In this document: positions 40,997 to 49,584 of the stretch, one piece after another
Layout: every line of letters starts with the position of its first letter
How positions within the stretch are numbered: the first letter of the stretch is position 1
Assembly (NCBI GenBank): GCA_045587385.1
Contig: JAZNCE010000147.1
Coordinates: forward strand, 1 to 64,000
DNA: 64,000 bases
Source of the DNA: SVQP01 sp045587385
GTDB taxonomy: Bacteria; Bacillota; Clostridia; Oscillospirales; CAG-272
Reading direction: 5' to 3'
Program-made: the position numbers and the translations under genes
The notes under the pieces: generated by a model
What the model saw: the letters and a program-made list of their open reading frames with translations, nothing else
What the model was told of the DNA's origin: nothing
Databases searched by the model: none

Positions 40997-42409
40997 ATGC
41001 GTAAAACCAAAATTATTTGTACTATCGGACCCGCAACGCAGGATGAGGACACCTTAAAGGGGCTTTGCAAAGCCGGCATGAACGTGGCGCGTCTGAACTT
41101 TTCGCACAATACCCACGAGGATCATCAAAAGAGAATAGACAGCATCAAACGCGTCAGAGAAGAGCTGGATATGCCCATTGCCATTATGCTGGACACCAAG
41201 GGACCCGAATACCGCATCAAGACCTTTGAGGGTGATAAGGTTATCCTGGAAGAGGGGCAGAAGTTCACCTTTACCACCGATGAGGTGGTGGGCAACGAGC
41301 AAATCGTGTCGGTCAGCTATGCCGAGCTTGTGCACGAGCTGGTGCCCGGTGACACCGTCCTGCTCAATAACGGTCTTTTGATCTTCCGCGTAGAGGAGAT
41401 CGAGGGCAAAAACATTCATTGCCGCGTGGTTTGCGGCGGCGAGCTGTCCAACCGCAAGAGCATGTCCTTCCCCGGCAAGGTCATGAAGCAGAAGTATCTG
41501 TCCGATCAGGACAAGGCGGATATTGCGTTTGGCGTGCAGAACGGCGTGGACTTTATCGCGTGCTCCTTCGTATCCTGCAAGCAGGATCTGATCGACGTGC
41601 GCACGTATCTTGCCGAGATCGGCGGTGAGGGCGTTGACCTGATCGCCAAGATCGAAAACCAGTCGGGCTATGATCACATTGAGGAAATTTGCGAGGTGTG
41701 CGACGGCATCATGGTCGCGCGCGGCGATATGGGCGTGGAAGTGCCCTTTGAGCAGCTGCCCGCCATGCAGAAGACGCTGATCACCAAGTGCAGAATGCTT
41801 GGCAAGCGTGTCATCACCGCAACCGAGATGCTTGAGAGCATGATCTACAATCCCAGACCCACCAGAGCCGAGATCTCCGACGTGGCAAACGCGGTGTACG
41901 ACGGTACCAGCGCCATCATGCTGTCGGGCGAGACCGCTATGGGTAAATACCCCGTGCAGACCGTGCAGGTCATGTCCAAGATCGCAGAAACCACCGAAAA
42001 CAACATTGATTATACCGATATTTTCTACGGAACCGAGTTCAAGATCAAGAACACGGTGGACGCGATCTCGCACGCAACCTGTGCGGTTGCCATCGATATC
42101 GGCGCAAAGGCGATCGTGGCGTGCTCGCTGTCCGGTATGACCGCGCGCATGGTTTCGCGCTTCCGCTGCCCCGTGGATATCATTGGTCTGACCACCGATG
42201 AGAGCACCTACCGCAAGCTCGCGCTTTCCTGGGGCGTGACTCCCGCGCTTTGCGAGAAGTACCCCTCGACCGACGTGCTGTTCTATACCGCTACCAAAAT
42301 GGCACCCAAGCTGCTGCCTATGGCAAAGGGTGACAGCATCGTCATCACGGGCGGTGATACCACGGGCGTGTCGGGTAAGACCAGCTTGATCAAGGTAGAG
42401 CAGATCTGA
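40997..42409 (+). CDS. pyk: Pyruvate kinase
   Basis: Final ATP-forming step of glycolysis (470 residues). KTKIICTIGPAT, MNVARLNFSH, LDTKGPEYRI, DLIAKIENQSG, MVARGDMGVEVP and RPTRAEISDVANAVYDGTSA are the standard motifs. It lacks the extra C-terminal PEP-utiliser-like domain of the Bacillus enzyme. GGAGG lies 8 bp before the ATG. The next gene starts 38 bp after its stop with no terminator between, so the two may share a transcript. Confidence 0.98.
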   Translation: MRKTKIICTIGPATQDEDTLKGLCKAGMNVARLNFSHNTHEDHQKRIDSIKRVREELDMPIAIMLDTKGPEYRIKTFEGDKVILEEGQKFTFTTDEVVGNEQIVSVSYAELVHELVPGDTVLLNNGLLIFRVEEIEGKNIHCRVVCGGELSNRKSMSFPGKVMKQKYLSDQDKADIAFGVQNGVDFIACSFVSCKQDLIDVRTYLAEIGGEGVDLIAKIENQSGYDHIEEICEVCDGIMVARGDMGVEVPFEQLPAMQKTLITKCRMLGKRVITATEMLESMIYNPRPTRAEISDVANAVYDGTSAIMLSGETAMGKYPVQTVQVMSKIAETTENNIDYTDIFYGTEFKIKNTVDAISHATCAVAIDIGAKAIVACSLSGMTARMVSRFRCPVDIIGLTTDESTYRKLALSWGVTPALCEKYPSTDVLFYTATKMAPKLLPMAKGDSIVITGGDTTGVSGKTSLIKVEQI

Positions 42410-42447
42410 AACTCATAAATTTGCATTTTTGACTTTGGAGGTATGGT

Positions 42448-44562
42448 ATGCTGAAGCGTTTTGTATGCATGGTTGCAGCGTGTGCGCTGCTTTGCGCTTG
42501 CATGAGTGTGGGCGCAGCCGCTGCCGAGAAGAATATGTTCAAGAACGGCAATTTTGCAAAAAATATGAATAATTGGCAATCGTGGAGCAACGACCCCGCC
42601 AACTGTACGGTCGAGTACGTCAAGGACGAGGGCGTGGACGGCTCGGGGGCTGCACTCATGACCAATCAGACCGCAGCCGCAAACAGCGTGTTCCAGTACG
42701 CAAGCATGAAGTATGGCAAAACGTATATCATGCAGGCGGACGTGAAATATGAAAACGTGTCTCCCGACGGTGCGGGCGTAGTGCTGGGCATGACCATGTA
42801 CGATTCCGCTGCCAACAATATCGGTGAGATGACCTCGTCCTCGCATTACGGCACCAGCGAAGGCTGGATCACACTCAGCTTTGTCTTTACCATTACCAAC
42901 GAGAATGCCGTCACGGTCAATGCCGGTCCCCGCCTGTGGTTCTCCACGGGTAAGGTATGGGTGGATAACGTCACCGTGCATGAAATGGTCAATATCGGTG
43001 CCGAGGCACAGCCCGGCACGTACGAGCTGACTGTTTTGGATACGCCCAATACCTTCAAGACGCTCGGACTTGGCTGCGAGTGGGATCCCAAGCTGCTGCT
43101 GCCCGTCAACCGCGAGCGCGGCATTACCGACGAGGATCTGGAGCTGATCAAGGGACGCATGCAGGAAATGGGCTTGCAGAGCGTGCGCATGATGATCATG
43201 CCCGAGTGGTTTGAGCCTGTCAATGATGACGGCGACCCGCACAGCGCGGATTTTGCCAACTTCCGCTGGGATAGCGAGGAGGGCAAGTGCACGCTGGAAT
43301 ATCTGCGCGTATGCCATGAGCTTGGCGTGGACGTGACCTTAACGTGGTGGGGTGCTGCCGCGGGCGATTGGCTGTCCTATCCCGATTGCGGCGACTGGAT
43401 CAGCGCGCCCAATGATCTTAGTGAAATGGCAGAGAATATCGTGACCGTGCTGCGCTACGTCAAGGAGCAGAAGGGGTACGATTGCGTCAAGGGCGTGATA
43501 CTGCAAAACGAGCCCAGCTATTCCTTTAAGGTGTCGGGCGGCACGGTGGATTTTGACTACTACGTGCAGTATTACAAGACCGTGGACGCATATCTGAAGG
43601 AAGCGGGCTTGCGTGAAGGTGTCAAGCTGATCGGCGCGGACGACGCGCAAAGCCTTGGCTGGTATTGTCGCGCGTACGATGCCTTGAAGGATACGTGCGA
43701 TGCCTTTGATTCGCACACGTATTCCTGGAGCTACGATATGTCGTATCTTGACGACATGATCGATGAATTCGTGCACGGCAGAACCGATTATTCCACCGAA
43801 AAGCCCTTCATCTTTGGCGAATTCGGTGACGGCAGCGCGCAGGGCGCGTATGCCGCAGCCTCGACCGAAACCTACGGGCGCGGACTTTTCATAGCGTCCA
43901 TGGCGGTAAACTCGCTTGGCGCGGGCGCAGCGGGACTTTCCTACTGGCCCTTGCATGACGTGTATTATTACTATAACGAAACCGGTGGCGACAATTACGG
44001 CTTGATGAGTATGGGCTTGATCGGCTATAAGACCGACGGCGCATGGAGCTATCGCCCCACCTATTATGCTTGGGGTCTTTTGTGCAATATGATCCCCAAG
44101 GGCTCCGAGATCTATCCCGTTACGGGAGAGGACGGTAACCTGATTGACGCGGTGTGCGTCAAGTCGCCCGAGGGCATGTGGAGTCTGATCGCGGTCAATC
44201 GCTCGGCTGCCGAGCAGGTGGTCAAGATCTCGACCGATCTGTTTGATTGCGAGATGGATAGTTACCTGTTTAGCGAGAGCACGTTGCCGACCGACGGCTC
44301 GCAGATCGCTGCGGACGGTAAGGTAACTGCCGAGAACGGCACGTACAGCATCACGCTGCCTGCGTACAGCTTCAAGGTGCTGAACGGCGCGCCCGACGAG
44401 CCCTGCGTCATGCCCGAATCGGATGCAACCGCAGAAGAGCAGAGCGAACCCGAGGAAATCGAGAAGAGCGGATGCAAATCCGCAGCAGCACCCGTTGCCG
44501 CTTTGATCGGCGCAGCTGCCGCAGCTGCCGCAGCCGTTGCCTTGAAAAAAGAGAACGAGTAA
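42448..44562 (+). CDS. Secreted, membrane-anchored clan GH-A glycoside hydrolase with N-terminal CBM-like domain
   Basis: A 704-residue protein. A signal peptide (residues 1-26) is followed by a carbohydrate-binding-like beta-sandwich (about 28-180: NMFKNGNFAKNMNNWQSWS, YIMQADVKYENV, KVWVDNVTVHE), then a TIM-barrel hydrolase. The acid/base Glu355 lies in ILQNEPSYS and the nucleophile Glu458 in FIFGEFGDG, the clan GH-A arrangement (GH5/GH30/GH39-like). After a small beta domain, the C-terminus has an acidic stretch, GCKSAAAP, an alanine-rich transmembrane helix and KKENE. The substrate cannot be read from the sequence. Confidence 0.88.
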   Translation: MLKRFVCMVAACALLCACMSVGAAAAEKNMFKNGNFAKNMNNWQSWSNDPANCTVEYVKDEGVDGSGAALMTNQTAAANSVFQYASMKYGKTYIMQADVKYENVSPDGAGVVLGMTMYDSAANNIGEMTSSSHYGTSEGWITLSFVFTITNENAVTVNAGPRLWFSTGKVWVDNVTVHEMVNIGAEAQPGTYELTVLDTPNTFKTLGLGCEWDPKLLLPVNRERGITDEDLELIKGRMQEMGLQSVRMMIMPEWFEPVNDDGDPHSADFANFRWDSEEGKCTLEYLRVCHELGVDVTLTWWGAAAGDWLSYPDCGDWISAPNDLSEMAENIVTVLRYVKEQKGYDCVKGVILQNEPSYSFKVSGGTVDFDYYVQYYKTVDAYLKEAGLREGVKLIGADDAQSLGWYCRAYDALKDTCDAFDSHTYSWSYDMSYLDDMIDEFVHGRTDYSTEKPFIFGEFGDGSAQGAYAAASTETYGRGLFIASMAVNSLGAGAAGLSYWPLHDVYYYYNETGGDNYGLMSMGLIGYKTDGAWSYRPTYYAWGLLCNMIPKGSEIYPVTGEDGNLIDAVCVKSPEGMWSLIAVNRSAAEQVVKISTDLFDCEMDSYLFSESTLPTDGSQIAADGKVTAENGTYSITLPAYSFKVLNGAPDEPCVMPESDATAEEQSEPEEIEKSGCKSAAAPVAALIGAAAAAAAAVALKKENE

Positions 44563-44622
44563 AAATAAAAGGGAAGACACGCGATGGGGATGACAAATTA
44601 GCGGCAAATTTCGCAAAAATTA

Positions 44623-44662
44623 AGGACTGTATCACTTGGATGCAGTCCTTATTTGTTTTTTA
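44623..44662 (+). terminator. Intrinsic terminator of the glycoside hydrolase gene
   Basis: Stem AAGGACTG/CAGTCCTT (44623-44630, 44644-44651) followed by ATTTGTTTTTTAT. Confidence 0.8.
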
Positions 44663-44680
44663 TAGATAGTTGCCGCAGGA

Positions 44681-44788
44681 GCGGACGACCGATGGTCGCC
44701 CCTACGGCTGTTTTTGTTGGGGTTTTAGGTGTTAAAGCCACAGCGCAGACACTTGTAGGGGCGATCATTGATCGTCCGCGCCTACGGC
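44681..44788. repeat. Dispersed GGTCGCCCCTAC inverted-repeat element
   Basis: GACGACCGATGGTCGCCCCT (44686-44705) faces its inverted version TTGTAGGGGCGATCATTGAT (44754-44773). The same 24 bp arms occur inside each 291 bp unit at 17051-17668, there in the opposite relative orientation. It lies between the convergent hydrolase gene and opp operon. Confidence 0.75.
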
Positions 44789-44876
44789 AATTACTATTTG
44801 AAAGCATTGTTATTTGATTATTGTTCCGCTTATTCTGCAGCCCAATGGCGTGTCTTCCCTTTTTTGGTGGGGCATG

Positions 44877-44952
44877 GCGGGAGATAAACCCCCGCCCTAC
44901 GTCCCGACTTTTCTCAATCAAACGGCAGGGCGGGAGAGAAACTCCCGCCCTG
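44877..44952 (-). terminator. Two GC-rich hairpins downstream of the opp operon
   Basis: CAGGGCGGGAG/CTCCCGCCCTG (44926-44936, 44942-44952) lies 9 bp after the last gene; a second GGCGGG/CCCGCC stem is at 44877-44897. Neither has a long T-tract, so termination is plausible but not certain. Confidence 0.5.
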
Positions 44953-44960
44953 CGCTTTTG

Positions 44961-45227
44961 TTATCTTGCCACCGTGAAAATGATCCACGTGATCAGAAAA
45001 GAGAGAAAGATCAGCCCCAGCGTGACCATCATAGGCACAAACATAAGGCGAACCGCCGCAAAGTAGGTGCGCATCTGCTCGCGCAAAGTACCCTTCGCGC
45101 CTCTTTCGCGCGGCTTCTGACCGGGGCGGCGGTTTGCATCCTCAAGCGGCTGCATATCCACCACGGTCGAGCCGTCGTCGATGTATCGGATCTTTTCCTT
45201 CTTGGGCTTTTTTTGCTTGTCTGCCAT
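44961..45227 (-). CDS. Small single-helix membrane protein at the end of the opp operon
   Basis: An 88-residue protein I do not recognise. The first 60 residues are highly basic and polar (KKPKKEKIRYIDD, RRPGQKPRERGAKG), followed by one C-terminal hydrophobic segment (residues about 62-86, MFVPMMVTLGLIFLSFLITW). Positive charges before the helix suggest that the N-terminus is cytoplasmic. It starts 3 bp after the oppF stop with its ribosome site inside oppF, so it is translated with the importer. An accessory role in the transporter is an inference. Confidence 0.85.
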   Translation of the reverse strand: MADKQKKPKKEKIRYIDDGSTVVDMQPLEDANRRPGQKPRERGAKGTLREQMRTYFAAVRLMFVPMMVTLGLIFLSFLITWIIFTVAR

Positions 45228-45230
45228 GCC

Positions 45231-46349
45231 TTAGTCCTCTGTGTACATGTGGCAGGCGGTAAAGTGACCGTCCTCTACCTCGCGGTACGCGGGAGAGACG
45301 TGCTTGCAGATCTCCTTGGCGTAGGGGCAGCGCGTGTGGAAGCGGCAGCCCTTGGGGGGATTTGCAGGCGAGGGAATGTCGCCCTTCAGCACCATGCGGT
45401 GCATCTTGGCATCGGGATCGGGATTGGGAATGGCGGAGAAGAGTGCCTGCGTGTAGGGGTGCAGGGGATTGTCAAAAATGTCCTTCTTCGCGCCAAACTC
45501 CATCATGGAGCCAAGGTACATGACGCCGATCTTATCCGAGATGAACTTGACCACCGAGAGATCGTGCGAGATAAAGAGGTAGGTCAGATTCATGGTCTTT
45601 TGCAGCTCTTTTAAGAGGTTGATGATCTGCGCCTGAATGGATACGTCCAGGGCGGAGACGGGCTCATCGCAAATGACCAGCTTGGGCTTGACCGAAAGCG
45701 CACGTGCAATGCAGATACGCTGACGCTGTCCGCCCGAAAATTCGTGGGGGTAACGCTCGTAGTAATAGTCGCGCAGACCGCACTTTTCCATCAGATCCAG
45801 CACGTAGGATTTGATCTCCTTTTCGGGCACGATCTTGTGCACGCGCACCGGCTCGGAGAGAATGTCGCCTACCGTGCTTCTGGGGGGCAGGGAGGAGTAG
45901 GGGTCCTGGAAAATGATCTGCATCTCGGTGCGCAGCTTGCGCATTTGCATCGAGGAGTAACCTGTAATATCCTTGCCGTCAAAGAGGATCTGACCGCCGC
46001 TGGAGGGGTGCAGCTTGAGCACGGTTCTGCCCATGGTGGTCTTGCCGCAGCCCGATTCACCTACGATGCCCAAGGTCTCACCGGGGCAGAGCGTAAAGGA
46101 AACGTCATCCACGGCAATCAGCTCCTGCTGCACCTTGCCTGTCAGCGATTTCTTGATGGGGAACGCCTTGCGCAGGTGTCTGATCTCCAAAAGCGCATTG
46201 GGATCGGGCGCTTTGCCTGCGTCGGCAGCAATGGCTGCCGCCTTTTTTTCTGCCTGCTTGGCAGCCTCGGCAGCGTCGTCATAGGAGGTCTCGATCTCGG
46301 GCATATTTTCCCAGCGCGCAAGGGCGGATGCAAAGGTGATATCAGCCAT
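45231..46349 (-). CDS. oppF: Oligopeptide ABC transporter ATP-binding protein OppF
   Basis: A 372-residue importer ATPase. Walker A GESGCGKTTMGR, Q-loop IFQDPYSSLPPR, signature FSGGQRQRICIARAL and Walker B LVICDEPVSALD are canonical. The C-terminal oligopeptide/dipeptide domain has GCRFHTRCPYAKEIC, the Cys motif known to bind an Fe-S cluster in some relatives. The first 45 residues form an Ala/Lys-rich extension before the ATPase fold. Its start overlaps the oppD stop by 8 bp. Confidence 0.96.
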   Translation of the reverse strand: MADITFASALARWENMPEIETSYDDAAEAAKQAEKKAAAIAADAGKAPDPNALLEIRHLRKAFPIKKSLTGKVQQELIAVDDVSFTLCPGETLGIVGESGCGKTTMGRTVLKLHPSSGGQILFDGKDITGYSSMQMRKLRTEMQIIFQDPYSSLPPRSTVGDILSEPVRVHKIVPEKEIKSYVLDLMEKCGLRDYYYERYPHEFSGGQRQRICIARALSVKPKLVICDEPVSALDVSIQAQIINLLKELQKTMNLTYLFISHDLSVVKFISDKIGVMYLGSMMEFGAKKDIFDNPLHPYTQALFSAIPNPDPDAKMHRMVLKGDIPSPANPPKGCRFHTRCPYAKEICKHVSPAYREVEDGHFTACHMYTED

Positions 46350-47487
46350 TGTTCGGTTCCTCCTTTGTGTAAAGATGGCAGGATACGTAGTGCGTGGGGC
46401 TGACCCCGATCATGTCGGGGTAGTCACCGCCGCACTTTTCGCAAGCGCGGTCGCAACGCTCCTTAAAGTAGCAATGCGTGGGCATGTTAATGGGGTTGGG
46501 CACGTTGCCGGGAATGTTGAACAGCACGTCGCTGTCGCTTTGCATGGTGGGCTTGGACTTTTGCAGACCGATGGTGTAGGGGTGCATGGGGTTTTTGAAG
46601 ATCTCCTGCACCGTACCCATTTCGATGACCTTGCCCGCGTACATGACCACGACGTAGTCAGCCATCTCCGCAATGACGCCAAGGTCATGCGTGATCAGCA
46701 TAATAGAGCCGTTGATCTTGTCCTTCAGGTCACGCAAAAGGTCGAGGATCTGCGCCTGGATGGTCACGTCCAGCGCGGTGGTGGGCTCGTCCGCAATGAT
46801 CAGGCGGGGATTGCACACCAGCGCCATGGAGATCATGACTCTCTGTCGCATACCGCCCGAAAGCTCGTGGGGGTAGGAGTTGTACACGCGCTCGGGTGCG
46901 GCAATGCCCACAAGGCGGAGCATTTCCAAGGAGCGCGCCTGCGCCTGCTCGGCAGTTGCTTCGGGGTTGTGAATGTAGGTCACCTCGTCGAGCTGGTCGC
47001 CGATGGTGAAGATGGGGTTGAGCGAGGTCATGGGCTCCTGGAAGATCATGGCGATCTCCTTGCCGCGGATGCGGTGGATCTCGGACATGGGCATCTGCGC
47101 AATGTCGTAGGTCTTATCCTCGGCGGCAAAGCGGATCGCGCCGGAGTAGATCTGACCCGTCGGACCCTGCAAAAGGCGCATGACAGACATGCTGGTCACG
47201 CTCTTGCCGCAGCCCGATTCACCCACGATGCCAACGGTCTTGTTCTTGGGAATGTTGAAGGAAACGCCGCCCACCGCCTTGACCACACCCTGATCGGTAA
47301 AGAAGTAGGTGTGCAGATCGTCGATCTCAAGAATGTTATTGGGATCTTTCATCTCGCAAAGGAATTCCTCCTCCTTTGCTCTGCGGTGCTTTTTGGCTTC
47401 CAAGGACATCATGATCTTTTTGTTCTGCTTGGCAATGGCGCGGATCTCACGCCCCGAGAGATAGGAGGATTTTTTATTTTGTTTCAT
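46342..47487 (-). CDS. oppD: Oligopeptide ABC transporter ATP-binding protein OppD
   Basis: A 381-residue importer ATPase. Walker A GESGCGKSVTSMSVM, Q-loop IFQEPMTSLNPI, signature LSGGMRQRVMISMAL and Walker B LIIADEPTTALD are all present. The C-terminal Cys-rich motif is CYFKERCDRACEKCG. An extra basic segment of about 45 residues precedes the ATPase fold. It lies 13 bp after oppC and forms the ATPase pair with OppF. Confidence 0.96.
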   Translation of the reverse strand: MKQNKKSSYLSGREIRAIAKQNKKIMMSLEAKKHRRAKEEEFLCEMKDPNNILEIDDLHTYFFTDQGVVKAVGGVSFNIPKNKTVGIVGESGCGKSVTSMSVMRLLQGPTGQIYSGAIRFAAEDKTYDIAQMPMSEIHRIRGKEIAMIFQEPMTSLNPIFTIGDQLDEVTYIHNPEATAEQAQARSLEMLRLVGIAAPERVYNSYPHELSGGMRQRVMISMALVCNPRLIIADEPTTALDVTIQAQILDLLRDLKDKINGSIMLITHDLGVIAEMADYVVVMYAGKVIEMGTVQEIFKNPMHPYTIGLQKSKPTMQSDSDVLFNIPGNVPNPINMPTHCYFKERCDRACEKCGGDYPDMIGVSPTHYVSCHLYTKEEPNNG

Positions 47488-47500
47488 ATTCGTACCTCCC

Positions 47501-48559
47501 TTATCTTCTCATTTTGGGGTCAAGCGCGTCGCGCAGACCGTCGCCCACAAAGTTAAAGCCCAGCACTGCCATAATGATGCAAAGACCGGGAGGACCCCAG
47601 ATGTTGAAATAGTTTTGCAGAATGGTGGTATCGTTTGCGGCGTTGATCATGGTGCCCCACGCGGCAAACTGCTCGGGCGCGCCAAGACCCAAGTAGGTCA
47701 GCGATGCTTCGTAAAGGATCATAGAACCAAGGCTGAGCGTCATGGAAACGATCAGCTGCGGCATCACGCCGGGGATGAGGTGCTTGAAGATCTTGCGCGC
47801 GGTGGAATATCCCATTGCCTCTGCGGCAACCATGTATTCCTGCTCGCGCAAGGAAAGGATCTGACCGCGCACCAAGCGTGCCGTGCCCGACCAGGAGATC
47901 AGCGCAAGGAACGCCATGAGGTAATAAATGCGGTGCTGCGGCTCAATGGCAAGCGGGAAATCCGGCGTTTTGCTCCATGCATCCAGCACCGTACCCACGA
48001 CCAGCATGATCGGAATGCCGGGCAGACACATGAGAATGTCGCACACGCGCATGATGATATTGTCCACAATGCCGCCAAAATAGCCTGCAATGCCGCCAAA
48101 GACCACGCCGATCGCGGCAATGACAAAGACGGTCAAAAAGCTGATGGTCAGAGAAATTCTGCCGCCGTACATCAATCTTGCCAGCACGTCCTTGCCGGTC
48201 TTATCCGTACCGAGGGGGTGCGAGCGCGAGGGCTTGGCGAGCGAGTTGGTGGTTTCGTGCGTTTCCTCCAGCTGGTAGTAGGAGTGCTCCACGCCGTTTT
48301 CGTCCACGTAGGTGATCAAGGTCTGCACGTATTCGGTCTTACCGGAGTAGTCCACCTCGGTCTGTCCCCATTGGGTATAGAAGAGCGGGCCGATCCAGCA
48401 GAATGCAAACAGGAATACGATCAGGACAAGTCCCAGCACGCTGAGCTTGGAGCGGAAGAAGCGGCGCATGACCATGCGTCCGGGCGACATGAGTCGCACG
48501 TTTTTGTCAAGCGGCTCTTCGGTTTTGGAGGCTTGATTGATTTTCTTTTCAGTATCCAT
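47501..48559 (-). CDS. oppC: Oligopeptide ABC transporter permease OppC
   Basis: A 352-residue permease of the BPD_transp_1 family. The N-terminal OppC helix (about residues 38-58) is followed by an extracellular stretch of about 80 residues, longer than usual (through VDENGVEHSYYQLEE), then HPLGTDKTGKDVLARLMYGG and five more helices. The EAA-loop region VAAEAMGYSTARKIFKHLIP contacts the ATPases. It has AAGGAGG upstream and lies 11 bp after oppB. Confidence 0.95.
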   Translation of the reverse strand: MDTEKKINQASKTEEPLDKNVRLMSPGRMVMRRFFRSKLSVLGLVLIVFLFAFCWIGPLFYTQWGQTEVDYSGKTEYVQTLITYVDENGVEHSYYQLEETHETTNSLAKPSRSHPLGTDKTGKDVLARLMYGGRISLTISFLTVFVIAAIGVVFGGIAGYFGGIVDNIIMRVCDILMCLPGIPIMLVVGTVLDAWSKTPDFPLAIEPQHRIYYLMAFLALISWSGTARLVRGQILSLREQEYMVAAEAMGYSTARKIFKHLIPGVMPQLIVSMTLSLGSMILYEASLTYLGLGAPEQFAAWGTMINAANDTTILQNYFNIWGPPGLCIIMAVLGFNFVGDGLRDALDPKMRR

Positions 48560-48570
48560 CGTAAACCTCC

Positions 48571-49566
48571 TTAACCGAGCTTGACTCTGGGGTCAACCAC
48601 CGCGTACATGATGTCCGCAAGCAAAACGCCCACGATACTCAGCACAGCAAGGAAGAGGTTGTAACCCATGATAAAGGGAATGTCGGCAACCAGCGTTGCT
48701 TGATACGCCATGTTACCGATACCGGGCAAGCCGAATACCTGCTCGGTGATGATCGCACCGGAGAACAGCGAGGGCAGAAGACCTGCCAAGGATGTGACCA
48801 GCGGGATCAGCGTGTTGCGAAAGGCGTGCTTGTAAATGACCTTGGACTCGTGTAAGCCCTTGGCACGCGCGGTGCGGATGTAGTCGGAGTTCAGAACCTC
48901 GAGCATGTTGGTTCTGGTCATACGCATTCTGCCGCCGATGCTCAGCACCACCACGGTCAGCACGGGGATGACCAAGTAGGAAAGGTAGTCAAGGATCAGC
49001 CCGATGCCCGAGTAGTCCATGGAAGCTGAGCCAAGACCCGAGGACGGGAACCAGCCAAGCTGCATGGCGAGCATGTTTTTGAGTATCTGCCCAAAGAAGA
49101 AGGAGGGCAGGGAAATGCCGATCATAACCAGCACCGTGACAAAGTAATCGCGGAAGGAGTATTGGTGGGTTGCAGCCGTAATGCCCAAAGGAATGGCGAT
49201 CATGAATTCAAACACGGTCGCAATAGCGGCAACGGCAAAGGAGACCCACATGTTCTTGGCGATGACGTCGGCAACGGGCTGCTGGAACTTAAAGGAGTTA
49301 CCAAAGTCCAGTCGCAGCGTCGCGCGCAGCCAGGTAAAGTAACCGCGTACGATACCGCCGAACGTGCCGTCGGTGCCGTAGCCGTATTCGCTCATCAGCG
49401 CCTGCACGGTCTCCTCGCTGACCGCCTCGCCCTTGGTCTCAATGGCGGCGATCTGCTGGGTGACGTAGTCCATGGGCATGAGCTGAATGAGCGTAAAGAT
49501 GATCAGCGAAACGCAGAACAGGATCAGCACAGACAGCGCAAGGCGTTTGATAATATATTTTAACAT
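48571..49566 (-). CDS. oppB: Oligopeptide ABC transporter permease OppB
   Basis: A 331-residue permease with six hydrophobic helices. The N-terminal MLKYIIKRLALSVLILFCVS is typical of OppB/DppB, and TARAKGLHESKVIYKHAFRN is the EAA loop. It lies 18 bp downstream of oppA and forms the membrane channel with OppC. Confidence 0.95.
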   Translation of the reverse strand: MLKYIIKRLALSVLILFCVSLIIFTLIQLMPMDYVTQQIAAIETKGEAVSEETVQALMSEYGYGTDGTFGGIVRGYFTWLRATLRLDFGNSFKFQQPVADVIAKNMWVSFAVAAIATVFEFMIAIPLGITAATHQYSFRDYFVTVLVMIGISLPSFFFGQILKNMLAMQLGWFPSSGLGSASMDYSGIGLILDYLSYLVIPVLTVVVLSIGGRMRMTRTNMLEVLNSDYIRTARAKGLHESKVIYKHAFRNTLIPLVTSLAGLLPSLFSGAIITEQVFGLPGIGNMAYQATLVADIPFIMGYNLFLAVLSIVGVLLADIMYAVVDPRVKLG

Positions 49567-49584
49567 ATTCGTGTACCGCCTTTC

